Positions 16,447 to 25,682 of a stretch of 64,000 bases of DNA are shown here, one piece after another. Positions within the stretch are counted from its first letter, which is position 1. Every line of letters begins with the position of its first letter. The DNA is from Aureococcus anophagefferens (lineage: Eukaryota; Sar; Pelagophyceae; Pelagomonadales; Pelagomonadaceae). The stretch covers positions 2,101,699-2,165,698 of the forward strand of contig NW_008705566.1 in assembly GCF_000186865.1 (NCBI RefSeq), in the 5' to 3' direction. The position numbers and the translations under genes were made by a program. A model generated the notes under the pieces. It saw only the letters and a program-made list of their open reading frames with translations. It was not told where the DNA came from and ran no database searches.

Positions 16447-16592
16447 GAGCGCGGCGTCAATAAGGGCGGTTGCATGCATGCTCCGAGGCGGGGCTAGGAT
16501 GCCCGGTGGGCAACACCTGAAGCCCCGGGGCAGATCCTACCCCCCGCCCGTGCGCGCGCGCGTTCCCCCAAGCATAACGGGTGAGCGTCAAC
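16447..16592. other. Convergent intergenic spacer
   Basis: 146 bp between the stop of the CEP83-like gene and the stop of the PDZ gene. It holds GCATGCATGC and a short alternating CG run (GCGCGCGCG). No gene or clear terminator is visible. Confidence 0.4.
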
Positions 16593-17783
16593 TTAGATAG
16601 ACAGCGACCGCACGAAGTTGATGGGCACGTCGTCGGGCCACGTGAGCTCGTGCCGCTGGAGCTCGTCGTCGCTGAGGACCTCGCCCTCGAGGAAGCCCGG
16701 CGGCGGCAGGCCGGCGGGGTACATGACCGGGTCGAGCTCCGCGGACTCCTCGTCCGACGACTCCTCCCAGCGCTCGCCGCCCGGTCCGCCGACGCCGAAG
16801 TCCGACGACGCGTCGGAGTCCAACGGGTCCGTGAACCGGTACTCGCCGTCCTTGGACTCCTCGACGCCGACGGGCGCCTCCTTGGACTCCTCGACGCCCG
16901 CGCACGCGGCGCCGGCGCTCGGCTCCGGCGGCGGCGGCCGCGCGTCGGGCTCGGGCGGCGCCGGCGCGGCGACGGCGGGCGCGGGCGCCTCGGGTCTCGG
17001 CGACGCCGGCGGCGCGAGGACGGGCGACGCCGCGGCGCGCGGGCTCCGGGGCTTGCGCGCCGAGATGGGCGGCAGCATGCTCGCGCCCGGCGCCGCGCGG
17101 GCCGCGTCGTCGTCCGCGGCGGCCGCGGCGCCCGCCGGCGGCGACACGGGCGCCTTGGCCTGGGACGGCGGCCGCGGCGAGAACTTGGCGTCCTTGGGCA
17201 ACACCTTCGCCTGGTGGAACTCGACGATGCGCCGCGCCTCCTCGCGCGCGAGGGGCGACGCCTTGGGGCCGAGCTTTGCGTTCGCGGCGGCGAGGTCGAG
17301 GTGCGGCAGCGGGCGGAAGAACGTGAGCTCCAGCGGCCGCGGCAGGCGCGGCAGCGAGAGCACCAGCGCCTCGAACATGGCCTTGGTCAGGGCGTCCGTC
17401 GCCAGGGCCTTGCCGCGGACCGCGTGGAGCACGTCGTCGACGCGGACGCCCGCCGCGGCCGCGGCGCCGTCGGGCCGCACCCAGCTCACCTTGGCGCAGT
17501 GCGGCCGCGCGTCGACGCTGGCCACGAGCTTCAGGCCCAGAGCCGAGCCCTTGTCGAGCGTCATGTCCACGTAGTCGCCGCGTTTGAACGCCGGGCTGCC
17601 CGGCAGCGGCTTGAAAGCCGGCGGCGGCTTCGGCGGGGCCGCGGCCTTGCGGGCCTGCTGCGCCTTGAACACGTTCTCCTTGGCGACGAGCTTGTCGCCG
17701 ACGACGTGGAGCGTCGTATTCCATTGCTTCTGCTCGCTCTCGAGCTCCGGCGGCTCGACCGGGAAGCCGGCGAACGATGCCAT
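16593..17783 (-). CDS. PDZ-domain protein with disordered acidic tail
   Basis: 396 aa from the ATG at 17783 (MASFAGFPVEPPELESEQKQ). A single PDZ-like domain spans about residues 72-160. GSALGLKLVASVDARPHCAK supplies the carboxylate-loop-like strand, and AAAAAGVRVDDVLHAVRGKA is the typical 'A..AG...GD.I..VNG' turn. The remainder is Pro/Ala-rich and ends in acidic tracts, including a duplicated VEESK and the tail ELTWPDDVPINFVRSLSI. It probably acts as a scaffold binding C-terminal peptides; partners are unknown. It is divergent from the gene at 17863 with 79 bp between the start codons. Confidence 0.65.
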   Translation of the reverse strand: MASFAGFPVEPPELESEQKQWNTTLHVVGDKLVAKENVFKAQQARKAAAPPKPPPAFKPLPGSPAFKRGDYVDMTLDKGSALGLKLVASVDARPHCAKVSWVRPDGAAAAAGVRVDDVLHAVRGKALATDALTKAMFEALVLSLPRLPRPLELTFFRPLPHLDLAAANAKLGPKASPLAREEARRIVEFHQAKVLPKDAKFSPRPPSQAKAPVSPPAGAAAAADDDAARAAPGASMLPPISARKPRSPRAAASPVLAPPASPRPEAPAPAVAAPAPPEPDARPPPPEPSAGAACAGVEESKEAPVGVEESKDGEYRFTDPLDSDASSDFGVGGPGGERWEESSDEESAELDPVMYPAGLPPPGFLEGEVLSDDELQRHELTWPDDVPINFVRSLSI

Positions 17784-17862
17784 CGTTTTTCAAGCCTGAT
17801 TAGACTGAAAAAGTTCGACACGTTCAAGGTGACTTCAAAGAGGGCCTCGTCCCCCGCATGGC
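17784..17862. promoter_or_regulatory. Shared upstream region of a divergent gene pair
   Basis: 79 bp separate the ATG codons of the PDZ gene (minus) and the hypothetical gene at 17863 (plus), so both promoters and leaders must lie here or extend into the partner gene. It is noticeably less GC-rich than coding DNA; no TATA box is evident. Confidence 0.4.
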
Positions 17863-18561
17863 ATGGAGTTGTTCGATACAAGTAGACTTGATGCTTACGA
17901 CGATCTGCTCGAGGCTGCCTGCGATGCAGCAAACGCAGAAGCTGCAGCGCTAGCTGCGATACGCGACAGCCCGGAGGGGCGCGCGAAACTCATGGCCTCC
18001 GTCGCAAAATCCTGGGCCGAGGCCGAGGGCGTTCCCTACCCACTGACGCCGCGACCGCTCCAGTTCCAGTGCGTCACCTTGCTGCTGCGGAGCGCCGCGT
18101 CGTTCGACGCCGATTCGAGACGCTACCTCGCGGAGACGCTGGTCGACGTGTGCGGCCTCGACGGCATCATCGCGCAAATGCGCGACGCCGAATGCGTCGC
18201 CGGCCTCGCGTATTTGCCGGGGTGCGACGACTTTTCGCTCGTCGACGACCTCCGCCGGCGCCTCGCTCAGCGACCGAAGACGGCGCGCGAGACGTTCGAG
18301 CCTCTCAGCCAGAGGATCATTCCCGACGCTCGCGCCGCCGACGTCGCGATCGTCGCGCGCGCGCTCCTCGGCGACGGGCGCTACAGGCGCGACATGGTCG
18401 GCGCGCCGTTGCCCAAGGCCGCGCAGGACCTGTGCCGGCGGCTGCGGAACCGCGCGGCGAAGATCGCCGCGCCGCCGCCGCCGCCGCCGCCGCGGCTCCG
18501 CGCGGAGCCGCGGGGCGGCCACCCGACGCGCGGGCCCTGGTTCCCGGGCTACGAGCATTAG
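17863..18561 (+). CDS. Hypothetical protein
   Basis: 232 aa from the ATG at 17863 (MELFDTSRLDAYDDLLEAAC). It is largely helical and ends in a poly-proline stretch followed by a basic tail (GGHPTRGPWFPGYEH). LQFQCVTLLLRSAASFDADS and VDVCGLDGIIAQMRDAECVA are its most distinctive blocks. I do not recognise the family. Its TAG (18559-18561) overlaps the TAA of the opposite gene (18558-18560). Confidence 0.6.
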   Translation: MELFDTSRLDAYDDLLEAACDAANAEAAALAAIRDSPEGRAKLMASVAKSWAEAEGVPYPLTPRPLQFQCVTLLLRSAASFDADSRRYLAETLVDVCGLDGIIAQMRDAECVAGLAYLPGCDDFSLVDDLRRRLAQRPKTARETFEPLSQRIIPDARAADVAIVARALLGDGRYRRDMVGAPLPKAAQDLCRRLRNRAAKIAAPPPPPPPRLRAEPRGGHPTRGPWFPGYEH

Positions 18562-19591
18562 GAGCCGGACGGGGGCTGCGTGGACTTGTGGACGAAGGAG
18601 TCGTAGGGCATGACGGACTCGAACTCCGCGGGGCGGTCGAAGGCCGCGTGGCAGAGCCGCCTGCGGACGTCGTCGATGTCGTCGGCCGCGCGGGAGAGGA
18701 CGTGGGCGACGACGTCCTCGACGGCGATGGGCCGCGCGCGGACGGCGTCCGGCAGGCTCCCGAGCGCGTCCCGGAGGGACCGGGGCTCGAGGCACGCCGG
18801 CGGCGCCTCCGAGCGCGCGTCGTCGTGGCCGTCGCCGCCGCGCGGCGTCTTCTCGCCGTGGTGGGGCGGCAGGGCGCGGAGCAGGGCGTCGACGGGCAGG
18901 CTCGCGTCGTCGGACGGCTCGAGCCTGTGTGCGAAACAACCAGTGGAACGCCCCGTCCAGCAAGAACTTCAAACCTCTCGAGCTCGGTCAAATCGAAGTC
19001 TTTTTGGCTGATTTTTGGACAAATCGTTTTCTCTCGCCGAGTTCTTTTCAAACAGCGTATGTCGAAACCGTGCGAATACATGCACATTGAAGTCGTGTTG
19101 AATATTTTTGTTTCCTGCCCAGGCTCGAGCGCGTGCCAGAGCTCGCGGGCCTCGCGGACGAGGAACCGGGTCGTGATCGCGACGCGGACGCAGCCGCCGA
19201 AGCGCTCGAACTCCACGGGCTTGCCCGCAGCGCAGACGGCGTCGACGGCGGCGAGGATCGCGTCCTCGTACTTTTGGGGCAGGTCGACGCTGAGCGCGCG
19301 CACGAGGCGCGACACGTCCTCGCCGAGCGCGTAGGGCGTGCCGCGCCGCGCGGACAGCGCCGAGTACGCCTTCGCGAGCTCGTCGAGGAACTGCTCCGGG
19401 TTGCGGTGCGTGAGCTGGAGCATGTGGTAGGAGTGGACGAGCGGGTTCGCGCCGTCGCAGATCTCGTCGAGGTACTGGACGATGAACTCGAGCGGCTTCT
19501 CCGGCCGATAGAGCAGCGTCTGCGTCATGATCTCCTGGATGAGCTGCGTCACCTGCGCCTCGTGGTTGCTCGTCGTCGGGGCGTCGGACAT
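18558..19591 (-). CDS. RIIa/Dpy-30-like dimerisation-domain protein with an introner
   Basis: Exon 1 is 19591..19119, exon 2 is 18924..18558; 279 aa. The start MSDAPTTSNHEAQ leads into VTQLIQEIMTQTLLYRPEKP and LEFIVQYLDEI, an RIIa/Dpy-30-type helix pair (I..I...LL...P..P..FI..YL), which docks to AKAP-like amphipathic helices and is common in ciliary proteins. The rest is helical and unassigned, ending FVHKSTQPPSGS. The intron has a GC donor (GG|GCAGGAAAC) and a CACACAG acceptor. Splicing gives HALEPGLEPSDDA, in frame. The stop overlaps that of the convergent gene. Confidence 0.75.
18925..19118 (+). mobile_element. Introner (194 bp), inserted in reverse relative to transcription, GC-AG intron
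   Basis: The eight bases GCTCGAGC flank the element on both sides. Read on the plus strand, the body matches the three MAPK introners read on the minus strand: shared blocks include GGTCAAATCGAAGTC, GGCTGATTTTTGGAC and CACATTGAAGTCG. Here it lies opposite to the host gene's transcription, yet it is still removed, because the terminal repeats (CCTGTGTG.../...CCCAGG) offer splice signals in both directions. The original donor-side end reads CTGG|GC instead of CTGT|GT. Confidence 0.8.
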
Positions 19592-19677
19592 GCTGTCGAG
19601 GCAGCCCCGTCTCGTTGCGGCGGGTTCAAAGACAGCAGCATCGACCTGACGCTGAGCAATCTCGAGGTATTGCCACT

Positions 19678-19865
19678 GAAGCATCAGCCTGCTTCCGCAG
19701 AGCGCCCGGCCCGTCGTCTGAGAGCGCCTCGATCCGCGCGTCGCGGCGCCTGTTGTGTCCTGCGCCGAAAGAAGCATCAGCCTGTCTTCGCAAAGCGCCC
19801 GGCTCGTCGTCTGAGAGCGCCTCGATCCGCGCGTCGCGGCGCCTGTTGCGTCCCGCGCCGAAGAA
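19678..19865. repeat. 93-bp tandem duplication just upstream of the AlkB-SRA gene
   Basis: GAAGCATCAGCCTG...CGCCTGTTG(T/C)GTCC(T/C)GCGCCGAA occurs at 19678-19770 and 19771-19865, with only a few mismatches. The second copy ends at the ATG at 19866. It may be a duplicated promoter/leader shared with the divergent RIIa gene. Confidence 0.75.
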
Positions 19866-22800
19866 ATGGCGTCGCCCGTGCTCCGTCCACAAACAGAAGA
19901 AACGACGAGCCGGATAGCGGCAGTCACCCCTTCCACCTCGGCGCCGCCGCCGCGGATCTTCGGCCCCGCGGAAAGCGCGGCGCCGAGGCCGCCGGTGCTC
20001 GGGGCCGGCTGCGACCCGAGCGAGACCGTCGTCCGCCGGCGCGTCTGGGTGGCGGCCGCCGGCGCCTGGTCGCCCTGGGAGTCCGTCGCCGTCGGCGCGG
20101 CGGGCGCCGAGGTCGCGCTGAGGCGCGGCGGTCTCGTGACCGTGCACCGCGACTTCGTCGGCGCGGAATCGCGACGCGACATCGGCGACGCCCTGGAGAG
20201 GTGCGGCCTCTTCCGCCAGTACAAGTTCGGCAACGTGCCCGAGCCGCGCGTCCACATGCTCCTCGCGCCGCCGGCCGCGGGCGACGGGAACCTCGCGTAC
20301 CAGTACCACGGCGTGACGATGCGCGCGCGGCCCATCGCCGAGGTGCCGTCCGTGGCCCAGCTGGCCGACAAATGCTCCGCGGCCTTCGGCGGCACGCCCT
20401 GGAACGTGGGCGTCGACGTCGTGTGCTACCGCGACGGCCGCGACTCGTGCGGCTGGCACGCGGACGACACGCAGGGCGAGACGCTCGTCCTTGCCGTCGT
20501 CCTCGAGTCCGTCGGCGGGCCGCGGCGCGTGCAGCTCCGGCCCAAGCAGCCGCCGCACCGGGCGCCGGGGGGCGCGCCGAAACGGAAGAAGGTGCGGCGG
20601 TCCTACGCGCACGTCGGCGAGGCGCCGCTCGCCGACGGCGACGAGGAGCTCGAGCTCTGGGTCGGGGCCGGCGACGCCTACAGCATGGACCGCGGCGTCC
20701 AGGTCGGCTACGAGCACGCCGTGCCCAAGGTGCCCCCGAAAGACACGGGCGTCCGCAAGCGCGTCGTGGCCATCCTGCGCGAGGGCGACCGCAAGGCCGC
20801 GGGCGCGGAGGCGTTCGACGACGCGGACACGGGCCTCGCGAACGCGTCCCTGGAGCCGCCGGACCGCTGGGACTTCGACAAGCTCGGGGGCCGCTTCGGC
20901 CACGTCGACGGCATCCGCGAGGGCGTCCGGGCAAACGGCGACGGCGCGGCCTCGCTGGACGGTGCCGCGCTCTACTCGCGCGAGAGGCTCGTGGAGACGG
21001 GCGGCCACAACCAGGCCCAGCGCGGCGTCTCCGGGTCCCTGGTCCGCGGCGCCGAGTCCGTCGTCGTGAGCCGCCAGTCGAGCCGCCTCCGCGAGGCCGA
21101 CGGCGTGTCGTGGCTCCGCTACACGTCGACGCGGCGCCAGGGCGCGGGCGCGCTCCACCGGTCGCTCGCGAACCGCGACCCCGTGCGCGTCTTCCGGAGC
21201 TCCAACCTCGGCGGCGCCTGGGCGCCGACGAAGCCGCCGGAGGCGAAGGAGGCCGCCGTCTACCGCTACGACGGTTTGTACGACGTCGTCGCCATGTGGA
21301 CCGACGGCGGCGCGCCGACGCGCGACGCGCCCCGGGCGCCCAAGGGCGGCGGCGACGCCTACAAGGGCGCGAAGGCCGACGTGCCGCCGTCGCCCATGGC
21401 GCTCCGGAGCCCGGAGCCGGCGCCGGCCGCGCCGCTCGACGCGCTCCAGCGCCTCCCGCCGCCGCAGTACGTGTCCTTTCCGCCGCCGCCGCTCCCGCCG
21501 CCGCCGCTCCCGCCGCCGCCGATGCCGCCGCTGCCCCCGCCCCTGGGCGGCGGCGCGGCGCCGCCGTTCTCCGTCGAGGACGGGCCGCACCTCGGCTGCT
21601 TCGCGGGCGTGCCGCCGCTCGTCGCGCTCGCGGGGCCGCCGCCGGCGCCGCCGCCGCCGCCCGCGGAGGACGCGCCGCCGCCCGCGCCGCCGCCCGACGC
21701 GCTGCGCTACGAGCGCGCCTACACGTTCCGCCTCGAGCGCCGCGAGGCGGGCAACGCGTGCTCGAACGCGGCGTTCCTCGCGTGCCTCTCGGCCGCGGCG
21801 GGCGGCCGCGCGCCGGAGCCCGACACCTTCGCCGGCTGCGCGGCGCTGCCGCCCCTGGACCACTGGGCCGGCGGCGACAGCGACGACGACAGCGGCGGCG
21901 ACGCCTACGACGGCGACGACGAGACGTTCCTCAAGGTCCAGCGCAGGGACGACGCGGTCTTCCGCCGCGCTCGCTGCGCGGAGAAGCTCATGGAGCTCGT
22001 GGCGCTCGTCGTCGCCGAGCAGGGCGGCTTCCTCGCGCCCGCCGCCGCGCCGCCCTGGCCGAAGCGCAGGGCGGCGACCATGGCCGACGCGGCGACGTGG
22101 CTCGCGCACCGCAAGCTCTACTGGCGCCACGCGCGCCACGCGCGGCGGCGGCCGAAGCTGCTCGAGCTCGCGGCTTCCGCGGCGCCCATGCCGGAGACGA
22201 AGCGCGCCCTAGAGTGGGCCGACGCGCTCGGCGCGTCGAGCTCGCGGATCCTGCGGCGCCTCGTCGCCGACGCGACGAAGCGCGAGGACGAGCGGCCCGT
22301 GTCCGACGCGCTCCTCGCGGCCGACGACGACGACGGCGCGGCGCCGAAGACCTGCGCGCTCTGCGGCGCGGGCGACGACGAGGCCCTGGGCGCGTTCCTC
22401 GCCTTCGCGGACCGCGGCGCGGGCGCCGGCGCGCCGAAGACGCACGTCCACGAGGCCTGCGCGGCGTGCTCGTCGGGCGTGTTCCTCGACGACGGCGGCG
22501 ACTACTGCAACGTGCTCAAGGAGGTCAAGCGCGGGCGCGGCATGCGCTGCGCCGCGGACAAGGCGTGCACACGGCGGCCGAAGCTGTCCGGCGCGACGGT
22601 CGGCTGCGGGAAGAAGTCGTGCAAGCGGAGCTACCACGTGCCATGCGCGCTCGCGACGGGCTGGTGCTTCGGGCCGTCGAAGACCTTCTACTGCGCGCGG
22701 CACCGCGGGGGCGTCGACCACGACCCGGACGACGTCGACGAAGCCGCCGCGGCCGAGGAGTCGTGGCTCTTCGACTGCGCCTGCGGCGTGACCGGGGCGA

Positions 22801-22985
22801 ACTTCGACGACGGGTCGGCCATGTGGGCGTGCACCGTCTGCGACGCCTGGCAGCACGCGGCCTGCGCCGGCGGCGGCGACGCGCCCGCGGAGGACTACGC
22901 GTGCTTCAAGTGCGTCGCCAAGCGGCAGGCGGCGGCGCCGCCGCTCGACGCGCTCCAGCGCCTCCCGGAACCGGCGCGCGGCTAA
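19866..22985 (+). CDS. AlkB-like dioxygenase fused to SRA/YDG, extended PHD and PHD fingers
   Basis: 1039 aa from the ATG at 19866. Residues about 95-320 form an ALKBH2/3-like 2-oxoglutarate/Fe(II) oxygenase: VVCYRDGRDSCGWHADDTQG carries iron ligands H198 and D200, H284 lies in GYEHAVPK, and Arg residues follow in RKRVVAILRE. Residues about 344-480 are an SRA/YDG domain (FGHVDGIREG, GGHNQAQRGVSGSLVRGAES, YRYDGLYDVV), which flips modified cytosines. A Pro-rich linker follows. From about C830 there is an extended PHD (CALCGAGDDE, HEACAACSS, CGKKSCKRSYHVPCALATGW), then a canonical PHD from about 965 (CACGVTG, WACTVCDAWQHAACAG). This suggests a nuclear protein that reads DNA and histone marks and repairs or demethylates DNA. 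It is convergent with the TPR gene, 5 bp away. Confidence 0.9.
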   Translation: MASPVLRPQTEETTSRIAAVTPSTSAPPPRIFGPAESAAPRPPVLGAGCDPSETVVRRRVWVAAAGAWSPWESVAVGAAGAEVALRRGGLVTVHRDFVGAESRRDIGDALERCGLFRQYKFGNVPEPRVHMLLAPPAAGDGNLAYQYHGVTMRARPIAEVPSVAQLADKCSAAFGGTPWNVGVDVVCYRDGRDSCGWHADDTQGETLVLAVVLESVGGPRRVQLRPKQPPHRAPGGAPKRKKVRRSYAHVGEAPLADGDEELELWVGAGDAYSMDRGVQVGYEHAVPKVPPKDTGVRKRVVAILREGDRKAAGAEAFDDADTGLANASLEPPDRWDFDKLGGRFGHVDGIREGVRANGDGAASLDGAALYSRERLVETGGHNQAQRGVSGSLVRGAESVVVSRQSSRLREADGVSWLRYTSTRRQGAGALHRSLANRDPVRVFRSSNLGGAWAPTKPPEAKEAAVYRYDGLYDVVAMWTDGGAPTRDAPRAPKGGGDAYKGAKADVPPSPMALRSPEPAPAAPLDALQRLPPPQYVSFPPPPLPPPPLPPPPMPPLPPPLGGGAAPPFSVEDGPHLGCFAGVPPLVALAGPPPAPPPPPAEDAPPPAPPPDALRYERAYTFRLERREAGNACSNAAFLACLSAAAGGRAPEPDTFAGCAALPPLDHWAGGDSDDDSGGDAYDGDDETFLKVQRRDDAVFRRARCAEKLMELVALVVAEQGGFLAPAAAPPWPKRRAATMADAATWLAHRKLYWRHARHARRRPKLLELAASAAPMPETKRALEWADALGASSSRILRRLVADATKREDERPVSDALLAADDDDGAAPKTCALCGAGDDEALGAFLAFADRGAGAGAPKTHVHEACAACSSGVFLDDGGDYCNVLKEVKRGRGMRCAADKACTRRPKLSGATVGCGKKSCKRSYHVPCALATGWCFGPSKTFYCARHRGGVDHDPDDVDEAAAAEESWLFDCACGVTGANFDDGSAMWACTVCDAWQHAACAGGGDAPAEDYACFKCVAKRQAAAPPLDALQRLPEPARG

Positions 22986-22990
22986 GGCCC

Positions 22991-23992
22991 TTACTCCAGC
23001 TTCGCCGACGCGAGCGCGAGCGCGCGCTTCGACTCGCTCTTCATGAAGCCCGCGAAGTCGGCCTCCGACAGGGACCCGGGCTTCGCGGCGAGCGCCTTCG
23101 CGAAGTACTCCGACGCCGTCGCGAAGTCGCCCTGGCAGTAGGAGATCACGCCGACGTAGTAGCAGTTGCGCAGCGTCGGGCCGCCCTTCTTGACGGCGCG
23201 GCGCGCGTTCTTGATGGCGCCGTCGGCGCTGCCGACGGGCCAGGGCGCGACGTGGTAGAAGCACGCGAGGATCGCGGAGCCGACGTCCGAGTCCCACGTC
23301 GCGTGCTTCGCCTGGAGCTCTTCCGCCATCTTCTTGTACGCGGTGCCCGAGCCCGTGAGCGCCTGCTTGACGAGCGACTTGTGGCTGCAGCTGAACATGA
23401 AGGCGTCGGCGTAGATGCCGAGGGCCCGCGCGTCCTTTTTGGGCGTCGCCGCGAGGCCGCGCGTCGCGAGGTCGAGCGCGCGCGCGCCGTCCTTCGCCCA
23501 GACCTGCTTCCGCTCCGGCGTGTCCGTCGTGCCGTCGATGGAGATCGTGTTCGACACCGTGCGGATGCGCATGGCCGCGTTGACGGCGTCCGCGGCCTTG
23601 AGGAGCAGCGACGGCTCGTCGCCGCAGCGCTCGAGCTCGGCCTCGTACATGAGCGCGGCCTTGTCGAGCGACGCGGGCGTCCGCTGCCGGAGCAGCGCGT
23701 CGGCGCGCGCGACGTTGAGGCGGTTCGGCGCGCCGGTCTCCGCGGGCGCCGCGGCCGCCTCGGCCGCGGCGTGCGCCTTGGCGCGGCGCTGCAGCAGCAT
23801 GCGGCCGACGCCCCAGACGCCGATGCCGGCGCCGGCGCCGAGGGCCACGCGCTTGCGCCGCGACATCGTCGGCGCTTCGGTCGTCGCGCTGGCGCTGGCG
23901 AGCATCGCCAGGCATGCGAGGGCGCGGAGGAAGCGAGGAGCAGGCATGGGAGCAGACGTGAGCATCGTCGCGATCCAGCGCTCCGACTGCAT
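22991..23992 (-). CDS. TPR-containing protein with N-terminal signal/anchor (RMDN-like)
   Basis: 333 aa from the ATG at 23992, or 318 aa from the ATG at 23947 (MPAPRFLRALACLAMLASAS), which looks like a signal peptide and may be the better start. A basic, Gly-rich hydrophobic segment follows (RKRVALGAGAGIGVWGVGRM). The C-terminal two thirds are helical TPR-like repeats: ARALDLATRGLAATPKKDAR, then AIKNARRAVKKGGPTLRNCY and GDFATASEYFAKALAAKPGS. The layout (membrane anchor plus irregular TPRs) resembles the regulator-of-microtubule-dynamics family, but that is only suggestive. It overlaps nothing and ends 5 bp from the AlkB-SRA gene. Confidence 0.65.
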   Translation of the reverse strand: MQSERWIATMLTSAPMPAPRFLRALACLAMLASASATTEAPTMSRRKRVALGAGAGIGVWGVGRMLLQRRAKAHAAAEAAAAPAETGAPNRLNVARADALLRQRTPASLDKAALMYEAELERCGDEPSLLLKAADAVNAAMRIRTVSNTISIDGTTDTPERKQVWAKDGARALDLATRGLAATPKKDARALGIYADAFMFSCSHKSLVKQALTGSGTAYKKMAEELQAKHATWDSDVGSAILACFYHVAPWPVGSADGAIKNARRAVKKGGPTLRNCYYVGVISYCQGDFATASEYFAKALAAKPGSLSEADFAGFMKSESKRALALASAKLE

Positions 23993-24051
23993 CTTTGACG
24001 GCACGCCGTGTGATTGAAGCTGACACCGCGCGTCCGAGTCCGAGGGTGTAG

Positions 24052-25682
24052 TCAGCTAATTTGAGTGTTCGAATTGGGTGGTGGGGTCTCTGAATTGTCT
24101 CGGCCGCGGAAGTCGCGTCCTCCGTCAAGCCGGCCTTTTCCTCCGTCCGCGCGTCTGACCGGTTCGAATTGGACGTGCCGGCGGCCGAGTCGTCCGTCAG
24201 GCCGGGCGCGTCGGCCCAGCCGACGGTCTTGTGCTCCGACGCCGCGGGCGACGCGCCGTCGGCGACGGTGCGCGACCCCCAGGACGCGCCGGACTGGAGC
24301 GTCGCGGCCGACTTGAGCGACGTCTCCGGCGAGCAGCCGAGCTCGAGGCCCGCGCCGAGCCAGCCCTCGTGGACGGCCATCTCGAAGCCGATGGGGTCGC
24401 GGAGGGGCGACGGGAAGTCCGTCTCCGACGACGCCGAAGAAGACGGCGCCGACGACCGCGCGGGCGCCCAGCTGCTCGCGGCCGTGAGGCGCGCCGTCCC
24501 CGCGGAGCCGCGCGTCGAGAGGCGCGCCTGGGGCGACCCGGACGGCGCGGCCCGCTTCGCCGTCCCGCGCGCCGGGACCGGCCCGACGTCGGCCGTCGAC
24601 GCCGTCGGGAGCTGCTCGACGAGGCGGTGCGTCATCAGGTGGCGCAGGCCCGCGAGGACCCGCGCGGGCGACCGGGGCCGCTTGATCGCGAGGCAGCCGA
24701 GGCACGTCGCGGCGATGACGAGGATCGGCGGGCCGACCCAGGCCGCGACGCCGCGGCCGCAGGGCGGCTGGAAGCAGGCGACGGTGCCGCGGTTGCGGTA
24801 GACGACGAAGAGGGCGTAGGCGAGGATCAGCGCGAAGAGCACGCCCAGGTTCTGGATGCGCCGGTAGATGGCGTTCGTCGCGTGGCGCGTCCTCGCGCTG
24901 CTCGCGCTCGCTCGCAGGAGCGCGCCGCGCACCCTCGACGAGCGGTAGAGCACGTCGCCGAGAAAGCCGAGCTCGACCATGGACACGAGGAGCACGTAGC
25001 AGCTGTTCAGGCGCACGTCCCAGCACGCGCCGGAAGCGCCGCGGCGCTTCGTCGCCGGGAGGAGGCTCTGGGCGAGCGTCACGCCCGCCGTCACGGCGCC
25101 CACGGCGCAGGACGCGGCGACGAGGCGCGCGCCGCCGTCCGTGCGGCCGTGGCGCGCGTGCCAGTGGGGCGTCCGCGCGCGGCCCGTCGCCGCGCTCGGC
25201 GTTCCCACGTGCCGCGAGCTCGCCTGCTGCCGCCGCAGCATGGACTCCAGCGCCTGCCGGTACGTGTCGCAGACCCGGAAGAGCGCGAGCTCGAGGATGA
25301 AGCGCACGAGGTGCCACAGGAAGTAGTTGGACCCGGCCCAGTAGACGCGACCGTAGCCGTCGAGGTCCGCCCAGCACGCGACCTGCGCGACGACGGCGAA
25401 GCACGCGAGGAGCGACAGGTGCTCGAGCGCGTTCCACCGCTCGGCGACGCCGCGCAGCAGCCGGTCCGTGCGCGACGCGTAGAAGGCCGAGGCCGTGTAG
25501 ACCGCGAGCGCGCTCAGCACGGCGAGCGCGGCGACGCGGATCGCGGCGAAGGCGGCCCCGGCCTCGTCGGCCCAGGTGTCCTCGCAGTCGCGGCCGCACG
25601 TGAACCAGGGGCACGGCCGGTCGCGCAGCGTCCGCTCGTGCAGGCAGGGGCGGGCTGCCCACTCGGCGTCCGACATCGTCAT
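24052..25682 (-). CDS. Multipass membrane protein with disordered C-terminus (3' end unresolved)
   Basis: Begins MTMSDAEWAARPCLHERT at the ATG at 25682. An N-terminal Cys cluster (PCPWFTCGRDCEDTWA) precedes about six to seven hydrophobic helices: IRVAALAVLSALAVYTASAF, LSLLACFAVVAQVACWADLD, YFLWHLVRFILELALFRVCD, LNSCYVLLVSMVELGFLGDV, LGVLFALILAYALFVVYRNR and VGPPILVIAATCLGCLAIKR. A Ser/Thr/Ala-rich tail follows. The family is not recognised. The frame stays open past the start of the neighbouring TPR gene, so a frame change by splicing near 24050-24200 is likely. One alternative frame stops at 24052. Confidence 0.55.

Noticed and set aside
19133..23998. A 1621-codon plus-strand open frame over the AlkB-SRA gene
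   Set aside because: Out of frame with the domain-bearing translation; Arg-rich throughout.
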